DNA of 64,000 nucleotides from Marinobacterium_A aestuariivivens. Lineage in GTDB: Bacteria > Pseudomonadota > Gammaproteobacteria > Pseudomonadales > Balneatricaceae. Shown here one piece after another: positions 50,563 through 61,118 of this stretch (position 1 is the first letter of the stretch; every line of letters starts with the position of its first letter). The stretch is from NCBI RefSeq assembly GCF_042661465.1, contig NZ_JBHSWE010000001.1, positions 2,914,001 through 2,978,000 of the forward strand, read 5' to 3'. The notes under the pieces were generated by a model that saw only the letters and a list, made by a program, of their open reading frames with translations, did no database searches and was not told the DNA's origin. The translations under genes were made by a program, and so were the position numbers.

Positions 50563-53225
50563 TTACGCCATCGGCTCGGGAGCCTTCTCCCCCGTTACTT
50601 CCGGCAGCGTCTGGTGCTCGATCAGTCGCTGCAGGCGCCAGAGGGCCTGCCAGAGGGCGCGAATGTCGCCGTCTTCGATCAGCTGGTGGAATTCCGCCGT
50701 GGCCGCTTCCAGTTCCGGCATCTCGTACAGGCCGGCGATGCCCAGCAGCTGGTGGGCATGGTGACGCATCTGCTGACGGTCCCGCCGGCCGAATCCCTTC
50801 AGGCAGCCGTCGAGCTGCAGGCGCAATTCCTGTCCCAGCAGACCGGGGTCTATATCCAGGCGTTCCAGCGGGCCGCTTCCGGTCGCCGTTGCGACGTGCG
50901 CAAGGCTGCGCTGACACAGGGTCTGTACCGTTTCCAGCAACGCCTGCTCGTTGATTGGCTTGAGCATGATTCTGGAAATGCCGGCGTCCTGCAGTGCCTG
51001 GTGTTCGCGTTTGACCACATTGGCGGTCAGGGCGACGATGGGCAGCCCCGGATAACTCTGGCGCAGCAGGCGGGTGGCCTCGATGCCGTCCATCTCCGGC
51101 ATGTGCACGTCCATCAGAATCAGGTCCGGCAGCTGCCTCTCGACTTCGGCGAGCACCTCCAGGCCGCTGCGTGCCTGACGCGGGCAGATGCCGGCATGTT
51201 CCAGTATCCGGCTGATCAGCAGCCGGTTGAAGTCGTTGTCCTCGGCGATCAGCAGGTCGAAATCCTGCTGCAGCACCGGCTGGCCGGGGCCTGGATCAGC
51301 CGGCTGTGCACTGCCGGGTCGCAGCGCCTGCTGCAGCCGTTTCAGCCTGACCGGCTTGTGCAGCATCAGCGTATTGCCATCGGCGGGCGCTTCGCTGACG
51401 GTACTGGAGCAGAGAATAACGAGGCGTCCGGAAAACCGCCGGCGCAACTGCTGCAACGCGTTGCGCGGCAGTGTGGCCTCGGCGCAGGGACGCTGACCCC
51501 AGATCACCATCGGGTAGTTTTCGGCGCGCTCGCAAAGGTCGCCGAAAGTGTCTGCCAGGCCCACTTGCAACTGGAGGCGCTGCAGCAGGCCCAGCAGCAC
51601 ATCGCGCATCTGCGGATGGGGATCGTAGAGCAGGACCGGGCCGGTATCCGGCAACGGCTCGGGCCGGCCGGTCATGCCTTCGCGGAACGGGAAGGGGATC
51701 GACAGGCTCACTTCGGTGCCGTGGCCGACTTCGCTGGACAGCCGGATCTGGCCGCCCATCAGCTCCGTCAGCTTGCGGGTGATGACCAGCCCAAGCCCGG
51801 AGCCACCGAAACGCCGGGTGATCGAGGTGTCGGCCTGGGTGAAGGCCTGGAAGAGCTCCTGGGTCTGCTCGGGCGGGATGCCGATGCCGCTGTCGACGAC
51901 CCGGATCAGCAGCAGGCACTGATCGCCCCCTGGGGCCTGGGTTCGACACAGACCCGGACCTCGCCCTGCTCGGTGAACTTGATGGCGTTGGCAACCAGGT
52001 TGGTGAGGATCTGGCGCATGCGGGTCGGGTCGCCGATCAGCGTTGCCGGCGTCTTAGGATCCAGCTGCAGCAGCAGCTCCAGCCCCTTGCCATGGGCCAG
52101 TGGCGCCTGCATCTCTAGCACATCCAGCAGCAGGTCCTCGAGTTCGAACGGAATCCGTTCCAGGCGAATGGCGTCGGACTCCAGCTTCGACAGGTCCAGG
52201 ATATCGTCAATCAGCGTCAGCAGCAGCGTCGAGGTCTGGTTGATGATACGGGTATATTCGCGCTGTTCCTCTGTCGCACCGGACTCTTCCAGCAGCCGCG
52301 CAAAACCGAGCACCGAGGTCATGGGCGTACGCAGCTCGTGGCTCATGCGTGCGAGAAATTCGTCTTTTGCGCGGTTGGCGGCGTCGGCCTTCTGGCCGGC
52401 CAGCTCGAGCTCGTGATTCTGGGTTTCCAGGTGGTTGAGCGTGGCTCTGAGGCGGCGGGTGGCGGTTTCGACCCGGCTTTCCATCACCTGGTTCGACTCC
52501 TGGACGCGCGCGGCCATACGGTTGATACCGCGGGCGAGGGTGCGCAGTTCACCGGTCAGGGTCACTTCGGCGCGGGTATCGAGGTGTCCCTCCTGCAGCC
52601 GTTCGATCACCCGGCTCAGGCCCTGTATCGGCGCGGTAATGCGCTGGCCGAAGCGCCGGGCCAGAATCGAGGTGACCAGGAAGCTGCCAAGCATCAGCAG
52701 CAGGCCACCGAAGAGGATGCTGCGCTGGCGCGCCAGCGTCTGCTCCTTCGACAGTATCACCAGCGCATAGCCGATGGTGTCGAGTTGAGGCTCGCCTTCG
52801 GGGTACTCCGGCACATCCTGGAACGAGATACCGGTGACCCTGACCGGCTGCATGAAATACCACTGCAGGTCATGTTCATAGACATAGGTGCGGTCCTGGT
52901 TGAGCTGGAGCTCGAATTCGCGCGTGCGCAATATCAGTTCGAAGTCGCCGTCGAGGAAAACCACATCGGCGACATCGGGCTCCTGGCTGATGCCCCGCGC
53001 CAGGTTCCCCAGCACTTCGTGGTTGCCGACCATGAGGCCGAACTCAGATGCCGAGGCCAGCAGTCGGCTCATCGACTTGCCGCGTTCGATCAGCGCGGTC
53101 TGGGTATCGTCGATGCGGGTGCTGATGAAGTAGCTGCCGAGGATAACGGCGAAGATCACCAGCGGCAGCAGCGAAATCATCAGCACCCGCTGACGGATGC
53201 TCAGGGGTCTGAGGCGGTGCATCAT
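50563..53225 (-). CDS. BarA-like hybrid sensor histidine kinase, frameshifted
   Basis: Restored length about 887 residues. Order: transmembrane helix (about 14-32), periplasmic domain, second helix (about 170-190), HAMP, coiled coil, HisKA with the phospho-His in FLARMSHELRTPMTSVLG, HATPase (NLVANAIKFTEQG, then GSGLGLVITRKLTELMGG), a degenerate receiver (LLYDPHPQMRDVLL, no acceptor Asp), a full receiver (LIAEDNDFNRLL; Asp in LILMDVHMPEMDG; Lys in MLKPI), and an Hpt domain (RHHAHQLLG). The frame breaks at a C run, 51926-51930, one base short, inside the HATPase domain. It overlaps the ABC_sub_bind-like gene by 4 bases, which probably provides its periplasmic sensing partner. Confidence 0.85.
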
Positions 53226-54150
53226 TCGATCAACTCCGCCAGAGCGGCATCGTCCGGCACCTTCAGGTCAAGGGTGCGGGCGACGACGGGATTGCTGCTG
53301 ACCGTGAAATAGCGTGGAAAAGCCGGTCCCGGCAGCGGCAGGCCGCCCTCCAGCTGCAGCAGCAGCTCGCCGGTCTGGCGGCCGATCTGTTCCGGCGTCG
53401 AATAGACGGCCGCAAGCGCACCGGCTTCGACATAGGTTCGTGAGAAGCCGATAACCGGGATTTGCTGGCGCAGCGTCACATAGAGCAGCCATTTCGCCGT
53501 GGCCCGGTTGAACAGGGCGCTGTCGGGCAGGGCCAGGAACACATCGCTCTGGCGTACCACCGGCTGCAGTTTCTCGATCGGGTTGTCGGTCTCCGCCAGG
53601 GTGATGGAAACCGGCGACAGCCCTTCGGCTTCGGCCGCCTTGTTAAACAGCTCGCGTTCGGCGGATGAAAAGGGGCCGAACATGGCGCCGATGCTCTTGG
53701 CATCGGGCACCAGCGTATGGGCCAGACGCAGATGACGCTCCAGGGGCTGATCGAGGTAGATGGCGGTCAGGCGCTGCTGGCGCACCATTTCCGTGCTGCC
53801 ATACAGTGCGGCAAGCGACTCGAAGGTGGCGCGGGGTATAAAGGCGCAGATCAGCGAAAAGGCTTCGTCACTGCGCTGCAGCAGCTGTTCACAGGCCCGG
53901 GCACCCACGGCTACCGCCCGTTCGGCCCGGAGCGGCTCCCGCGGCGGGAGTTCGTCGGTTGCATAGCGCCTCGTGGGTGCCTTGAAGGCACTTTCTATGG
54001 CGCGGCCCACCTGGCGGTAGATAGCGCTCTCGTCGCTCAGCAGAACCAGGGGGCGCTCCAGGCAGGCGTCCAGGGCATAAGGAGGAGCAAAAGCAGGCCG
54101 AGACTCAGAGACCCGAGCTTGGCTATGCTGTTGCTGCCTGTACCCTGCAT
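53222..54150 (-). CDS. Periplasmic ABC_sub_bind-family (PF04392-like) protein, frameshifted
   Basis: Restored length about 309 residues. A signal peptide (LGSLSLGLLLLLLMPWTPAWS) precedes APLVLLSDESAIYRQVGRAI; the two frames join at a G run, 54049-54053, one base short. The body has RLTAIYLDQPLERHLRLAHT, SIGAMFGPFSSAEREL and IPVIGFSRTYVEAGALAAVY, the pattern of ABC-transporter substrate-binding-like proteins found next to hybrid kinases. No permease or ATPase gene is nearby, so a sensing role with the kinase is more likely than transport. Confidence 0.75.
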
Positions 54151-54180
54151 GCTGCCTGTCCCTGCGCCTGCGGTTAACGA

Positions 54181-56232
54181 TCAGAAGTCCAGCGTCAGTT
54201 GCAAATAGGTGCGTCGATCGAAGCGGTTGAACTCATAGAACTCGGAGTACTCGTTGCCGAGAAAGTTTTGCATAATCAGCGCTCCCTGCAGATTATGGTC
54301 CGGGCCAAGCGCAATGCTCTTGCCCAGGCGAAGATCGGTCCTGTTGTAGCTATCGCGGAAACCGCCTTCGTCCCACTGTACCTCATCGACATAGTACTGG
54401 GCCAGGCTCAGCTCCCAGCGCGCCGGCAGGCTCAGGTTCAGCAGTGCCGAGGCCGTATGCAGCGGGGTCTGTGGCAGGCGTGCGCGCACCAGGCCGTCGT
54501 CTGCCGGCCCCTCGTCATGGATAAAGTCGGTGGTGTTGACATAGGCATAGTTCAGCAGGAACCAGAGGCGGCTGGCGGGCTGTAATCTGAGTTGAAACTC
54601 CAGGCCGTCGTTTTGCCAGGCAGTGCCGTTGTACTGCTGGCGTATCCGGCTGTCGATATCGGCGGCCGGTATACGGTAGCTGTCGACCACCTGCTCGACT
54701 TCCTCCCGGAAGATACGGGCGTCGAAATGACCGTTCAGCGAGGTAAAGGCGCGATAATAGCCGACTTCCGACGTACGGATGCGCTCAGGCCCGAGTTCCG
54801 TATTCGGTATCGTTACCCTGTCCATCACGTTGCCGGACGGATCGAAGATGGTGAACTGACTGTTTTCCTCCAGCAGAGATGGCATTCGGTAGGCCTGGCT
54901 ATAGGCCACCCGGAACACCGACTGCCGGTCGGGTCTGAAGTTGAGCGCGGCGCGGGGCGACAGGCGGGCTCCGCTGCTGCTGGTGGTGCTGGTTTCCACC
55001 ATGCTGCCGAGGTTGAGGGTCAGGGACTCGGAGGGCGACAACTCCAGGTTGCCGAACAGGCGCCAGCGGTCTTCCTCGATGCGACCGCGGTCCTGCAGCA
55101 GCACCTCGCTGCTGGCGGTCTCGTGGCGGTAGCCCAGTCCCCACAGCAGCGAGGCCCGCTCCGGCAGCAGCCGGTAGGTGTGCTGCAGCTCGAGATCGTA
55201 CAGCTCGGCCCTGCCGTGTTCGTTGTCGAGCCGGAAGTCCGGGTTCTGTGCCAGCAGGGCCGCCGCGAGCCCCGCTGGCAGACCTTCGTACTGCACCAGG
55301 TCCGCGACGGTCGCAGTCGGTGTCGAGAGGTTGAGGTAGTTGTGGTAGGCCGAGACTCTTATTTCGTTGTCGATATCGCGCAGGTGGTCCCAGCGAAGAT
55401 ACTGGTAGTTGGAACGGTGCTCCCGCTTCACGATCGGCTTGTCGGTGCTGTCCAGGTCGCCGCGATAGGCATAGCCGTCCGTGAAGCCGGCCTGCAGCGA
55501 CAGGGTGTCGGCGATCGTCGGCGCCAGGCTGCTGCTGAGGTTCAGGTACTGGCCGCGGGCACCGTCCCGGAACCGTTCGCTGCCGTCGTTCTGATCGTGG
55601 CCGACGGAGACCCGGGTCTGGCTGCTGCCGAGGCTGGTGCCGAAACGGCCTTCGACTCTGCGGGTGTCATGGGAGCCGCCGAGCAGCTTCAGCGTCGCGC
55701 CCGATTCGCTGTAGGGGGAGCGCGTCACGATGTTGATCGCGCCGAGAAAGGCGTTCGAGCCATAGGCCGGTACGCTGGAGCCGCGCACCACCTCGATGCG
55801 TTCGATATCGTCGAGTGCAAGTCCGAGGGAGTTCCAGTCCACGGTCGACAGCAGTGGCAGATAGACCGAACGGCCATCCACCATCACTTCGAGGCGCCGG
55901 GGGTGGTCGTCGCTGGCGCCATGATAGGTGACGCCGAACTTGTTGCTGTTGACATGGTAGGCCTGGAATCCGGGGACCAGCCGGAAAAGATCCGGAATAT
56001 TGATCGCGCCCGAGGCACGAATCATCTCGCGATCGATAATACTGATCGACGCCGGTGCCTCCGTCAGTTTCTGCGGCATGCGGGTGGCTGAAACAACATC
56101 GGGAATATCGGCGTAAAAGTCGGCTTCGCTCAGCGCAAGGGTGAATTCATCGGCGCCGGCGGTGGCGCTGCCCGGCAGGCTGAGGGCGAAGATCGCCGCA
56201 AGGGGCAGGGCAACGGGAGAATGGATTCTCAT
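54181..56232 (-). CDS. TonB-dependent outer membrane receptor
   Basis: 683 residues. Signal peptide about 1-26 (VALPLAAIFALSLPGSATAG). The plug domain carries VVSATRMPQKLTEAPASISI, LVPGFQAYHVNSN and VRGSSVPAYGSNAFLGAINI; about 22 beta strands follow and the chain ends in LQLTLDF with the C-terminal Phe. A possible TonB box is the segment ADIPDVVSATR. It lies 30 bases before the ABC_sub_bind-like gene, forming a receptor, periplasmic protein, kinase set. Ligand unknown; no siderophore genes are adjacent. Confidence 0.88.
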   Translation of the reverse strand: MRIHSPVALPLAAIFALSLPGSATAGADEFTLALSEADFYADIPDVVSATRMPQKLTEAPASISIIDREMIRASGAINIPDLFRLVPGFQAYHVNSNKFGVTYHGASDDHPRRLEVMVDGRSVYLPLLSTVDWNSLGLALDDIERIEVVRGSSVPAYGSNAFLGAINIVTRSPYSESGATLKLLGGSHDTRRVEGRFGTSLGSSQTRVSVGHDQNDGSERFRDGARGQYLNLSSSLAPTIADTLSLQAGFTDGYAYRGDLDSTDKPIVKREHRSNYQYLRWDHLRDIDNEIRVSAYHNYLNLSTPTATVADLVQYEGLPAGLAAALLAQNPDFRLDNEHGRAELYDLELQHTYRLLPERASLLWGLGYRHETASSEVLLQDRGRIEEDRWRLFGNLELSPSESLTLNLGSMVETSTTSSSGARLSPRAALNFRPDRQSVFRVAYSQAYRMPSLLEENSQFTIFDPSGNVMDRVTIPNTELGPERIRTSEVGYYRAFTSLNGHFDARIFREEVEQVVDSYRIPAADIDSRIRQQYNGTAWQNDGLEFQLRLQPASRLWFLLNYAYVNTTDFIHDEGPADDGLVRARLPQTPLHTASALLNLSLPARWELSLAQYYVDEVQWDEGGFRDSYNRTDLRLGKSIALGPDHNLQGALIMQNFLGNEYSEFYEFNRFDRRTYLQLTLDF

Positions 56233-56265
56233 CTTGGAGTCACAGCAATCAGTAAGGTTGTCGTT

Positions 56266-56355
56266 TCAGATCCGGGTTCCGACATAGACGATGACGGCAA
56301 TCATCAGGATCGCTTCGAAAATGAAACCGTTGGTGGAAAGGATCCAGTCCAGCAT
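56266..56355 (-). CDS. Possible 29-residue membrane peptide
   Basis: An ATG at 56355 opens a frame of 29 residues whose second half, FIFEAILMIAVIVYVGT, is one transmembrane segment. It ends 33 bases before the TonB receptor start and would be translated on the same message. The ribosome-binding site is weak, so the call is tentative. Confidence 0.3.
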   Translation of the reverse strand: MLDWILSTNGFIFEAILMIAVIVYVGTRI

Positions 56356-56549
56356 CGTGATACCCGGCCGGGAACAGGGACGGTTAAGCTACCATAAATG
56401 CTGGCCAAGGCCCATTTGCTATTGGTGGCAGGCGAGTGGAGATGTTGGAAAAACGCCCATCCCCGTGCAGCTATGCGCCGGTGGTATTTCGTACATCCTG
56501 CACACAAAAAACGGGGCCGCAGGGGCCCCGTTTGCTGTCCGGTACGGGG

Positions 56550-57874
56550 TCAGGGCCCGTACAGCTGCTCTGGCAGCCAGAGTACGATCTGCGGGAAGGC
56601 CAGCAGCAGGCCGAGACCGACGATCTGCAGCAGGATGAAGGGGATTGCCGCCTTGTAGAGATCGTAGATGGTGATCTCGGGCGGCGCCACCGATCGCATG
56701 TAGAACAGGTTGTAGCCGAAGGGCGGCGTCAGGTAGGCGGACTGCATGCTGACGATGAACAGCACGGCAAACCAGACCGTATCGAAGCCCAGGGATTCGA
56801 CGATCGGCACGAACAGCGGCACCGTGATGAAGACGATGGCGAAGTCGTCGAGGAACATGCCCAGCACGAAGTAGCAGGCCAGCATCATGATGATGACCCA
56901 CATCGGCGACAGTTCCGCGTCTTCGACGATATCCTGCAGCAGGAAACCGGCATCGAGGCCGATATAGACCTTGCTGAAGAAGATCGCGGCGATGGTGATC
57001 CAGATCAGCATGCCCATGAGCCGGGTGGTGCTCAGCAGCACATCCCTGAGCATGGCCCAGGTCAGGGTGCGATAGGCCGCGGCGCAGAGAATGGCGCCGA
57101 AGGCACCGATGGCGGATGCTTCGGACGGTGCGGTGACGCCGGCTATGATGCAGTACAGCACGGTGGTGATCAGTGCGCCTGGCAGCACCAGTGCCTTGAG
57201 GGACTTGAGCTTGTCGACCAGGCCGAGCTGCTGCTCTACCGGGACCGGCGGTGCCAGCGACGGATTGATGCGGCTGCGGACCAGGATATAGACGATGTAG
57301 ATGCCGGCCAGCATCAGGCCCGGTATCAGCCCTGCCGCGAACAGTTTGCCGACCGACTCGCGGGCCAGGAAGGCATAGAGAATCATCAGCACGCTGGGGG
57401 AATCAGGAAGCCCAGCGCGCCTCCGGCCATGATGGTGCCGGTCACCAGTTTCTTGTCGTAGCCACGCTTGAGCATGGCGGGGAGGGCGATAACCCCAAGA
57501 CTGACGGTGGCTGCGCCGGACACCCCGGCCATGGCGGCGATCAGGGCGCAGATGATGACGGTGCCGATTCCCAGGCCGCCGGGAATCTGGCCCATCAGCT
57601 TGTTCATCATCTCGAACAGGTCGTCGGTGATGCCCGAACGTTCCAGCATCAGACCCATGAAGATGAACATCGGCAGGGCGACCAGCAGAAAGTTGTCCAT
57701 CGCATCGAAGGAGCTGATGGTCAGCAGTTCGAGACCGCCGGTGCCCCAGAGGGAGTAGGCGAAAACGACGCCGACGCTCAGCAGTGACCAGGCCAGCGGC
57801 GCACCCAGCATCAGCATGACGAACATGGCGCCGAACATGCCTATTGTAACGAGTAGCGGATCAAGTTCTGACAC
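56550..57874 (-). CDS. dctM: TRAP transporter large permease (DctM), second system, frameshifted
   Basis: Restored length about 441 residues. Typical segments: LLVALPMFIFMGLMLERSGI, MAGVSGAATVSLGVIALPAM, GALGFLIPPSVLMILYAFLA and SAYLTPPFGYNLFYMRSVAP. The join lies at a G run, 57396-57400, one base short (LIPPAC then stop, versus LIPPSVLMIL). About 12 transmembrane helices. Follows the small permease gene by 69 bases. Confidence 0.87.
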
Positions 57875-57943
57875 CTTGAGTTCCTTTGCATTCCTTGTAA
57901 TTGTCTGGCGCCAGGGCGCCGTTTCTTAGTCCGCCGGCGGCCA

Positions 57944-58477
57944 TCAGGCCTCGTTGCCGGCGTCTTCATCGGGTGTCAGGTTGAAGACCACCAGAAAGTC
58001 CCGGATCCAGTGTGCAATGCTCTGCAGCAGTACCAGACCGACGCCCAGCGGCAGCATGGTCTTGAACGGATAGACCGGAGGGCCCCAGGTGCTTTTCGAG
58101 GACATTTCGTTTCTCTGCCAGGATTCGATGGCGAATTCGCAGGCCGCGTAGAAAAACACGGCAAAGACAACCAGCACGACGGTGCCGGTGATCAGGTCGA
58201 AGATCGCCCGGCCGCGTTTGAACAGCAGATGATAGATGACTTCACTGCGCACATGCGCCTGGTGCCTGTGTGTATAGGCGCCGGCGAGGATGCAGAAAGT
58301 ACCATACAGCATGGTGGTGGTTTCATGGGCCCAGGAGGTTGGATTCAGGAAGAAATAGCGGGCCGTTATTTCGTAAAGCAGGACGCCGATCATGGCAAGG
58401 CACATCCAGGAGACGGCCTTGCCAATGAATTCGGATATCCCGTCGATTGCATCAAGCAAGCGAGATATCCCTGTCAT
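57944..58477 (-). CDS. dctQ: TRAP transporter small permease (DctQ), second system
   Basis: 177 residues with four transmembrane helices: KAVSWMCLAMIGVLLYEITA, the DctQ motif WAHETTTMLYGTFCILAGAY with THRHQAHVRSEVI, and two more to the C-terminus. ATG overlaps the stop of the dctP gene (ATGA). Confidence 0.87.
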   Translation of the reverse strand: MTGISRLLDAIDGISEFIGKAVSWMCLAMIGVLLYEITARYFFLNPTSWAHETTTMLYGTFCILAGAYTHRHQAHVRSEVIYHLLFKRGRAIFDLITGTVVLVVFAVFFYAACEFAIESWQRNEMSSKSTWGPPVYPFKTMLPLGVGLVLLQSIAHWIRDFLVVFNLTPDEDAGNEA

Positions 58478-59486
58478 CAGGCTCTCCCGGTCGCCTTGGC
58501 GGCTTCCCTGAGAATCTCGATGGCCTTCTTGTTGCGCTCGGACTTGGCGGCTTCCTCTTCCCAGATGACCTGTGCGGCCTCGCGCAGGCGGGCCGAGTCT
58601 TCCGGCGGCAGGGCGCTCATCACGAAGTGTCCGGTGGTGGAGGCGTCGATGGAGCCGCTGACCATCCAGGTGTGCATCTTGCTTGCATGCTTGGCGTACG
58701 CCAGTTCGATGCACTTGCGCTGCTCTTCGGTCAGGCTGTTCCACTTGTCCAGGTTGACCAGGATCTGGTCGGTGTAGCCGGGGTTGACCATGTTGAGCGA
58801 GGTGTAGTGCTTGGCGGCTTCGTAGAGTTTCATCGACAGGTATTCGTTGGTGCCTGCGTAGATGACGCCGTCGATGGTGCCGGTGCTCAGGCCGACGTAG
58901 AGTTCGGAACCCGGCAGGAATACGGTCGGAATATCGAACTGCTCGAGAATCTTCGCGACACTGGGGGTGGCGCGGATCTTCATCTGCTTCAGGTCGTCCA
59001 GGCTCTTGACCGGCTCCTTGGTCAGCAGATCGAACGGACCGCCCATGATCGGGCCCAGGTAATGAACGTTGTGCTCCGCGTAGGCTTCACGGATCAGGCC
59101 GATCAGGCCCTTGGTGTCCATGATGTACATGGCTTCGTCGTAGTTGGTCCAGGCGCCGGGCAGACCCGCTTCGATGGACGCGATATCGAGCTGCCCCGGC
59201 CAGTAACCGGCATAACCCTGGCACATGTCGATGGTGCCCTTGCCGACGGCCTGGAACATTTCGGCGTCGGGTACCAGGGAGCTGCCGGTGTAACGGCGCA
59301 CGCGCAGTTCCTCGTTGGACGAGATTTTCACGTCATCGGTAAAGGAGTCGAAGATCTCGTTGGCTTCCTTGCCCCAGTAGGTCTGCATGCGCAGGTTGGT
59401 GGCGGCCCTGGCAGAAGTGGCGCTCATGGCCAGGGGGCGGCGGCAAGTCCGGCTGCTGCAGTTTTGATCAGATCGCGTCTTTTCAT
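58477..59486 (-). CDS. dctP: TRAP transporter periplasmic binding protein (DctP), second system, frameshifted near the start
   Basis: Restored length about 336 residues. It starts MKRRDLIKTAAAGLAAAP with a twin arginine, possibly a Tat signal. A G run at 59433-59437 is one base short, so the signal peptide and the mature part (SARAATNLRMQTYWGKEANE) fall in different frames. The mature part carries MCQGYAGYWPGQLDIASIEA, LKQMKIRATPSVAKILEQF with the substrate-carboxylate arginine, and TGTIDGVIYAGTNEYLSM. This resembles DctP proteins for 2-oxoacids or mannitol-like ligands; substrate not set. First gene of this operon. Confidence 0.85.
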
Positions 59487-59819
59487 GACTAGGGGATTCC
59501 CTTTTTTGGTTGTTATGGCTGGCACGACTGCTAATTGTTGGTTGTTAATTCGATCTGCGGCGTGTTGCTGTGCGACCCATGTCTGTCTGGCTGCGACACA
59601 GAACGGGTTTTACTGAAAAATAGATCCTCAGCGCCAAAAAGCCAGTGTCATGCGGTACTTTCCTTGTTGATCTGGCGCAATGCAATCTCTGGAAAGAGCC
59701 GAAACAGCAACCCTGTTGCCGGACTTGCGGAGCCGCCCTTGTGTGGGCGCGGCGCGGCATTTTCATTCAGGGCACATACCGATTTCCGCCGGGCGCGAAG
59801 TCCGGGCTGGCGCCAAAAC
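59487..59819. other. Intergenic region upstream of the second TRAP operon
   Basis: No gene is supported; the short frames present have poor composition. The part near 59500-59560 is AT-rich and probably carries the dctP promoter, reading leftward. Confidence 0.4.
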
Positions 59820-59852
59820 GAAAAAAGCCCGCCCCGGGAAGGGCAGGCTTTT
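59820..59852 (-). terminator. Terminator of the tRNA-Leu gene
   Basis: On the minus strand AAGCCTGCCC pairs with GGGCGGGCTT around TTCCCGG-type loop bases, followed by TTTTT. It begins 6 bases past the tRNA end. Confidence 0.8.
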
Positions 59853-59858
59853 CGTATC

Positions 59859-59945
59859 TGGTACCAGTGGCCGGACTCGAACCGGCACGCTTTTAAGGGC
59901 GGGGGATTTTGAATCCCCTGTGTCTACCAATTCCACCACACTGGC
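59859..59945 (-). tRNA. tRNA-Leu(CAA)
   Basis: 87 bases with encoded CCA. Acceptor GCCAGTG pairs with CACTGGT's CACTGG end (last pair G-U). Anticodon stem GGGGA/TCCCC encloses TTCAAAA, giving anticodon CAA. The long variable arm (CGCCCTTAAAAGCGTG region) is that of a class II tRNA, as for leucine. Confidence 0.93.
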
Positions 59946-60071
59946 AAAAGTGAAGCCGTATTATAGGTAGCTTTGTGACAGCGTCAATCGCGAAAGTGCA
60001 CAGCGACTGAAAAAAGCGCCGGATTCGGTTACAATCCGCAGCCTTCCTTTTCAACTCTTGCAAGTATTCTG

Positions 60072-61118
60072 ATGCAGGTAAAAGACTTTAGTTTCGAACT
60101 GCCGGAAGAGCTGATCGCGCGCTATCCGCTGGAACGGCGTTCGGCCAGCCGGCTGCTGTGCCTGAACGGCGACAGCGGCGCCATCGCGCACCACCGGTTC
60201 AGTGATATTCTCGAGCTGCTCGAGCCCGGCGATCTGCTGGTGTTCAACGATACCCGGGTGATTCCGGCACGGCTGTTCGGCGAGAAAGCCAGCGGCGGCA
60301 AGGTCGAGGTACTGATCGAGCGGGTACTCGACGGTGCGCACGCACTGGCGCATGTGCGTGCCAGTCGGTCGCCGAAGCCGGGTACGACGCTGCGCCTCGA
60401 GGGCGCTGTCGAGGCCCGGGTGACCGGACGCCGGGACAATCTGTTCGAACTCGAGTTCGAGGTCGATCGCCATCTCGTCGAGGTGCTGGAGCAGCATGGC
60501 CATATGCCGTTGCCGCCGTACATGAAGCGCGACGATCAGCTGTCGGACCGGGAGCGTTATCAGACGGTCTACAACCGCAAGCCGGGCGCGGTCGCCGCGC
60601 CGACCGCAGGGCTGCACTTCGACCAGGAGTTGCTGGCGCGGCTCGAGGAGAAGGGGGTCCGCAAGGCGTTCGTCACGCTGCACGTCGGCGCCGGTACCTT
60701 CCAGCCGGTCAAGGTGGAGCAGGTCCAGGAGCACCGCATGCACGCCGAGTATATCGAGGTCGGCGAGGATGTGTGCGAAGCGGTGCGCGAGACCCGGGCC
60801 CGCGGCGGCCGGGTGGTGGCGGTCGGTACCACCAGCGTGCGCTGTCTGGAAACCGCCAGCCGCGACGGCGAGATCCGGCCCTACAGCGGCGATACCGATA
60901 TTTTCATCTACCCCGGTTACCAATACCGCCAGGTGGATGCGCTGATTACCAATTTTCACCTGCCTGAATCGACGCTGCTGATGCTGGTCAGTGCCTTCGC
61001 CGGTTTCGACCATATCCAGCAGGCCTATCGCGAGGCGGTTGCCGAACGCTACCGCTTCTTCAGTTACGGTGATGCCATGTTTCTGACCCGCCGGCGCGGG
61101 TGTCTGGAGGACAAGTGA
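60072..61118 (+). CDS. queA: S-adenosylmethionine:tRNA ribosyltransferase-isomerase
   Basis: 348 residues. Adds the epoxycyclopentane-precursor ring from SAM to preQ1 at tRNA position 34 in queuosine synthesis. The start MQVKDFSFELPEELIARYPL, FNDTRVIPARLFG, VAAPTAGLHFD and TLHVGAGTFQPVK are all standard QueA segments, as is NFHLPESTLLMLVSAFAG. First gene of the queA-tgt-yajC-secD group. Confidence 0.95.
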   Translation: MQVKDFSFELPEELIARYPLERRSASRLLCLNGDSGAIAHHRFSDILELLEPGDLLVFNDTRVIPARLFGEKASGGKVEVLIERVLDGAHALAHVRASRSPKPGTTLRLEGAVEARVTGRRDNLFELEFEVDRHLVEVLEQHGHMPLPPYMKRDDQLSDRERYQTVYNRKPGAVAAPTAGLHFDQELLARLEEKGVRKAFVTLHVGAGTFQPVKVEQVQEHRMHAEYIEVGEDVCEAVRETRARGGRVVAVGTTSVRCLETASRDGEIRPYSGDTDIFIYPGYQYRQVDALITNFHLPESTLLMLVSAFAGFDHIQQAYREAVAERYRFFSYGDAMFLTRRRGCLEDK

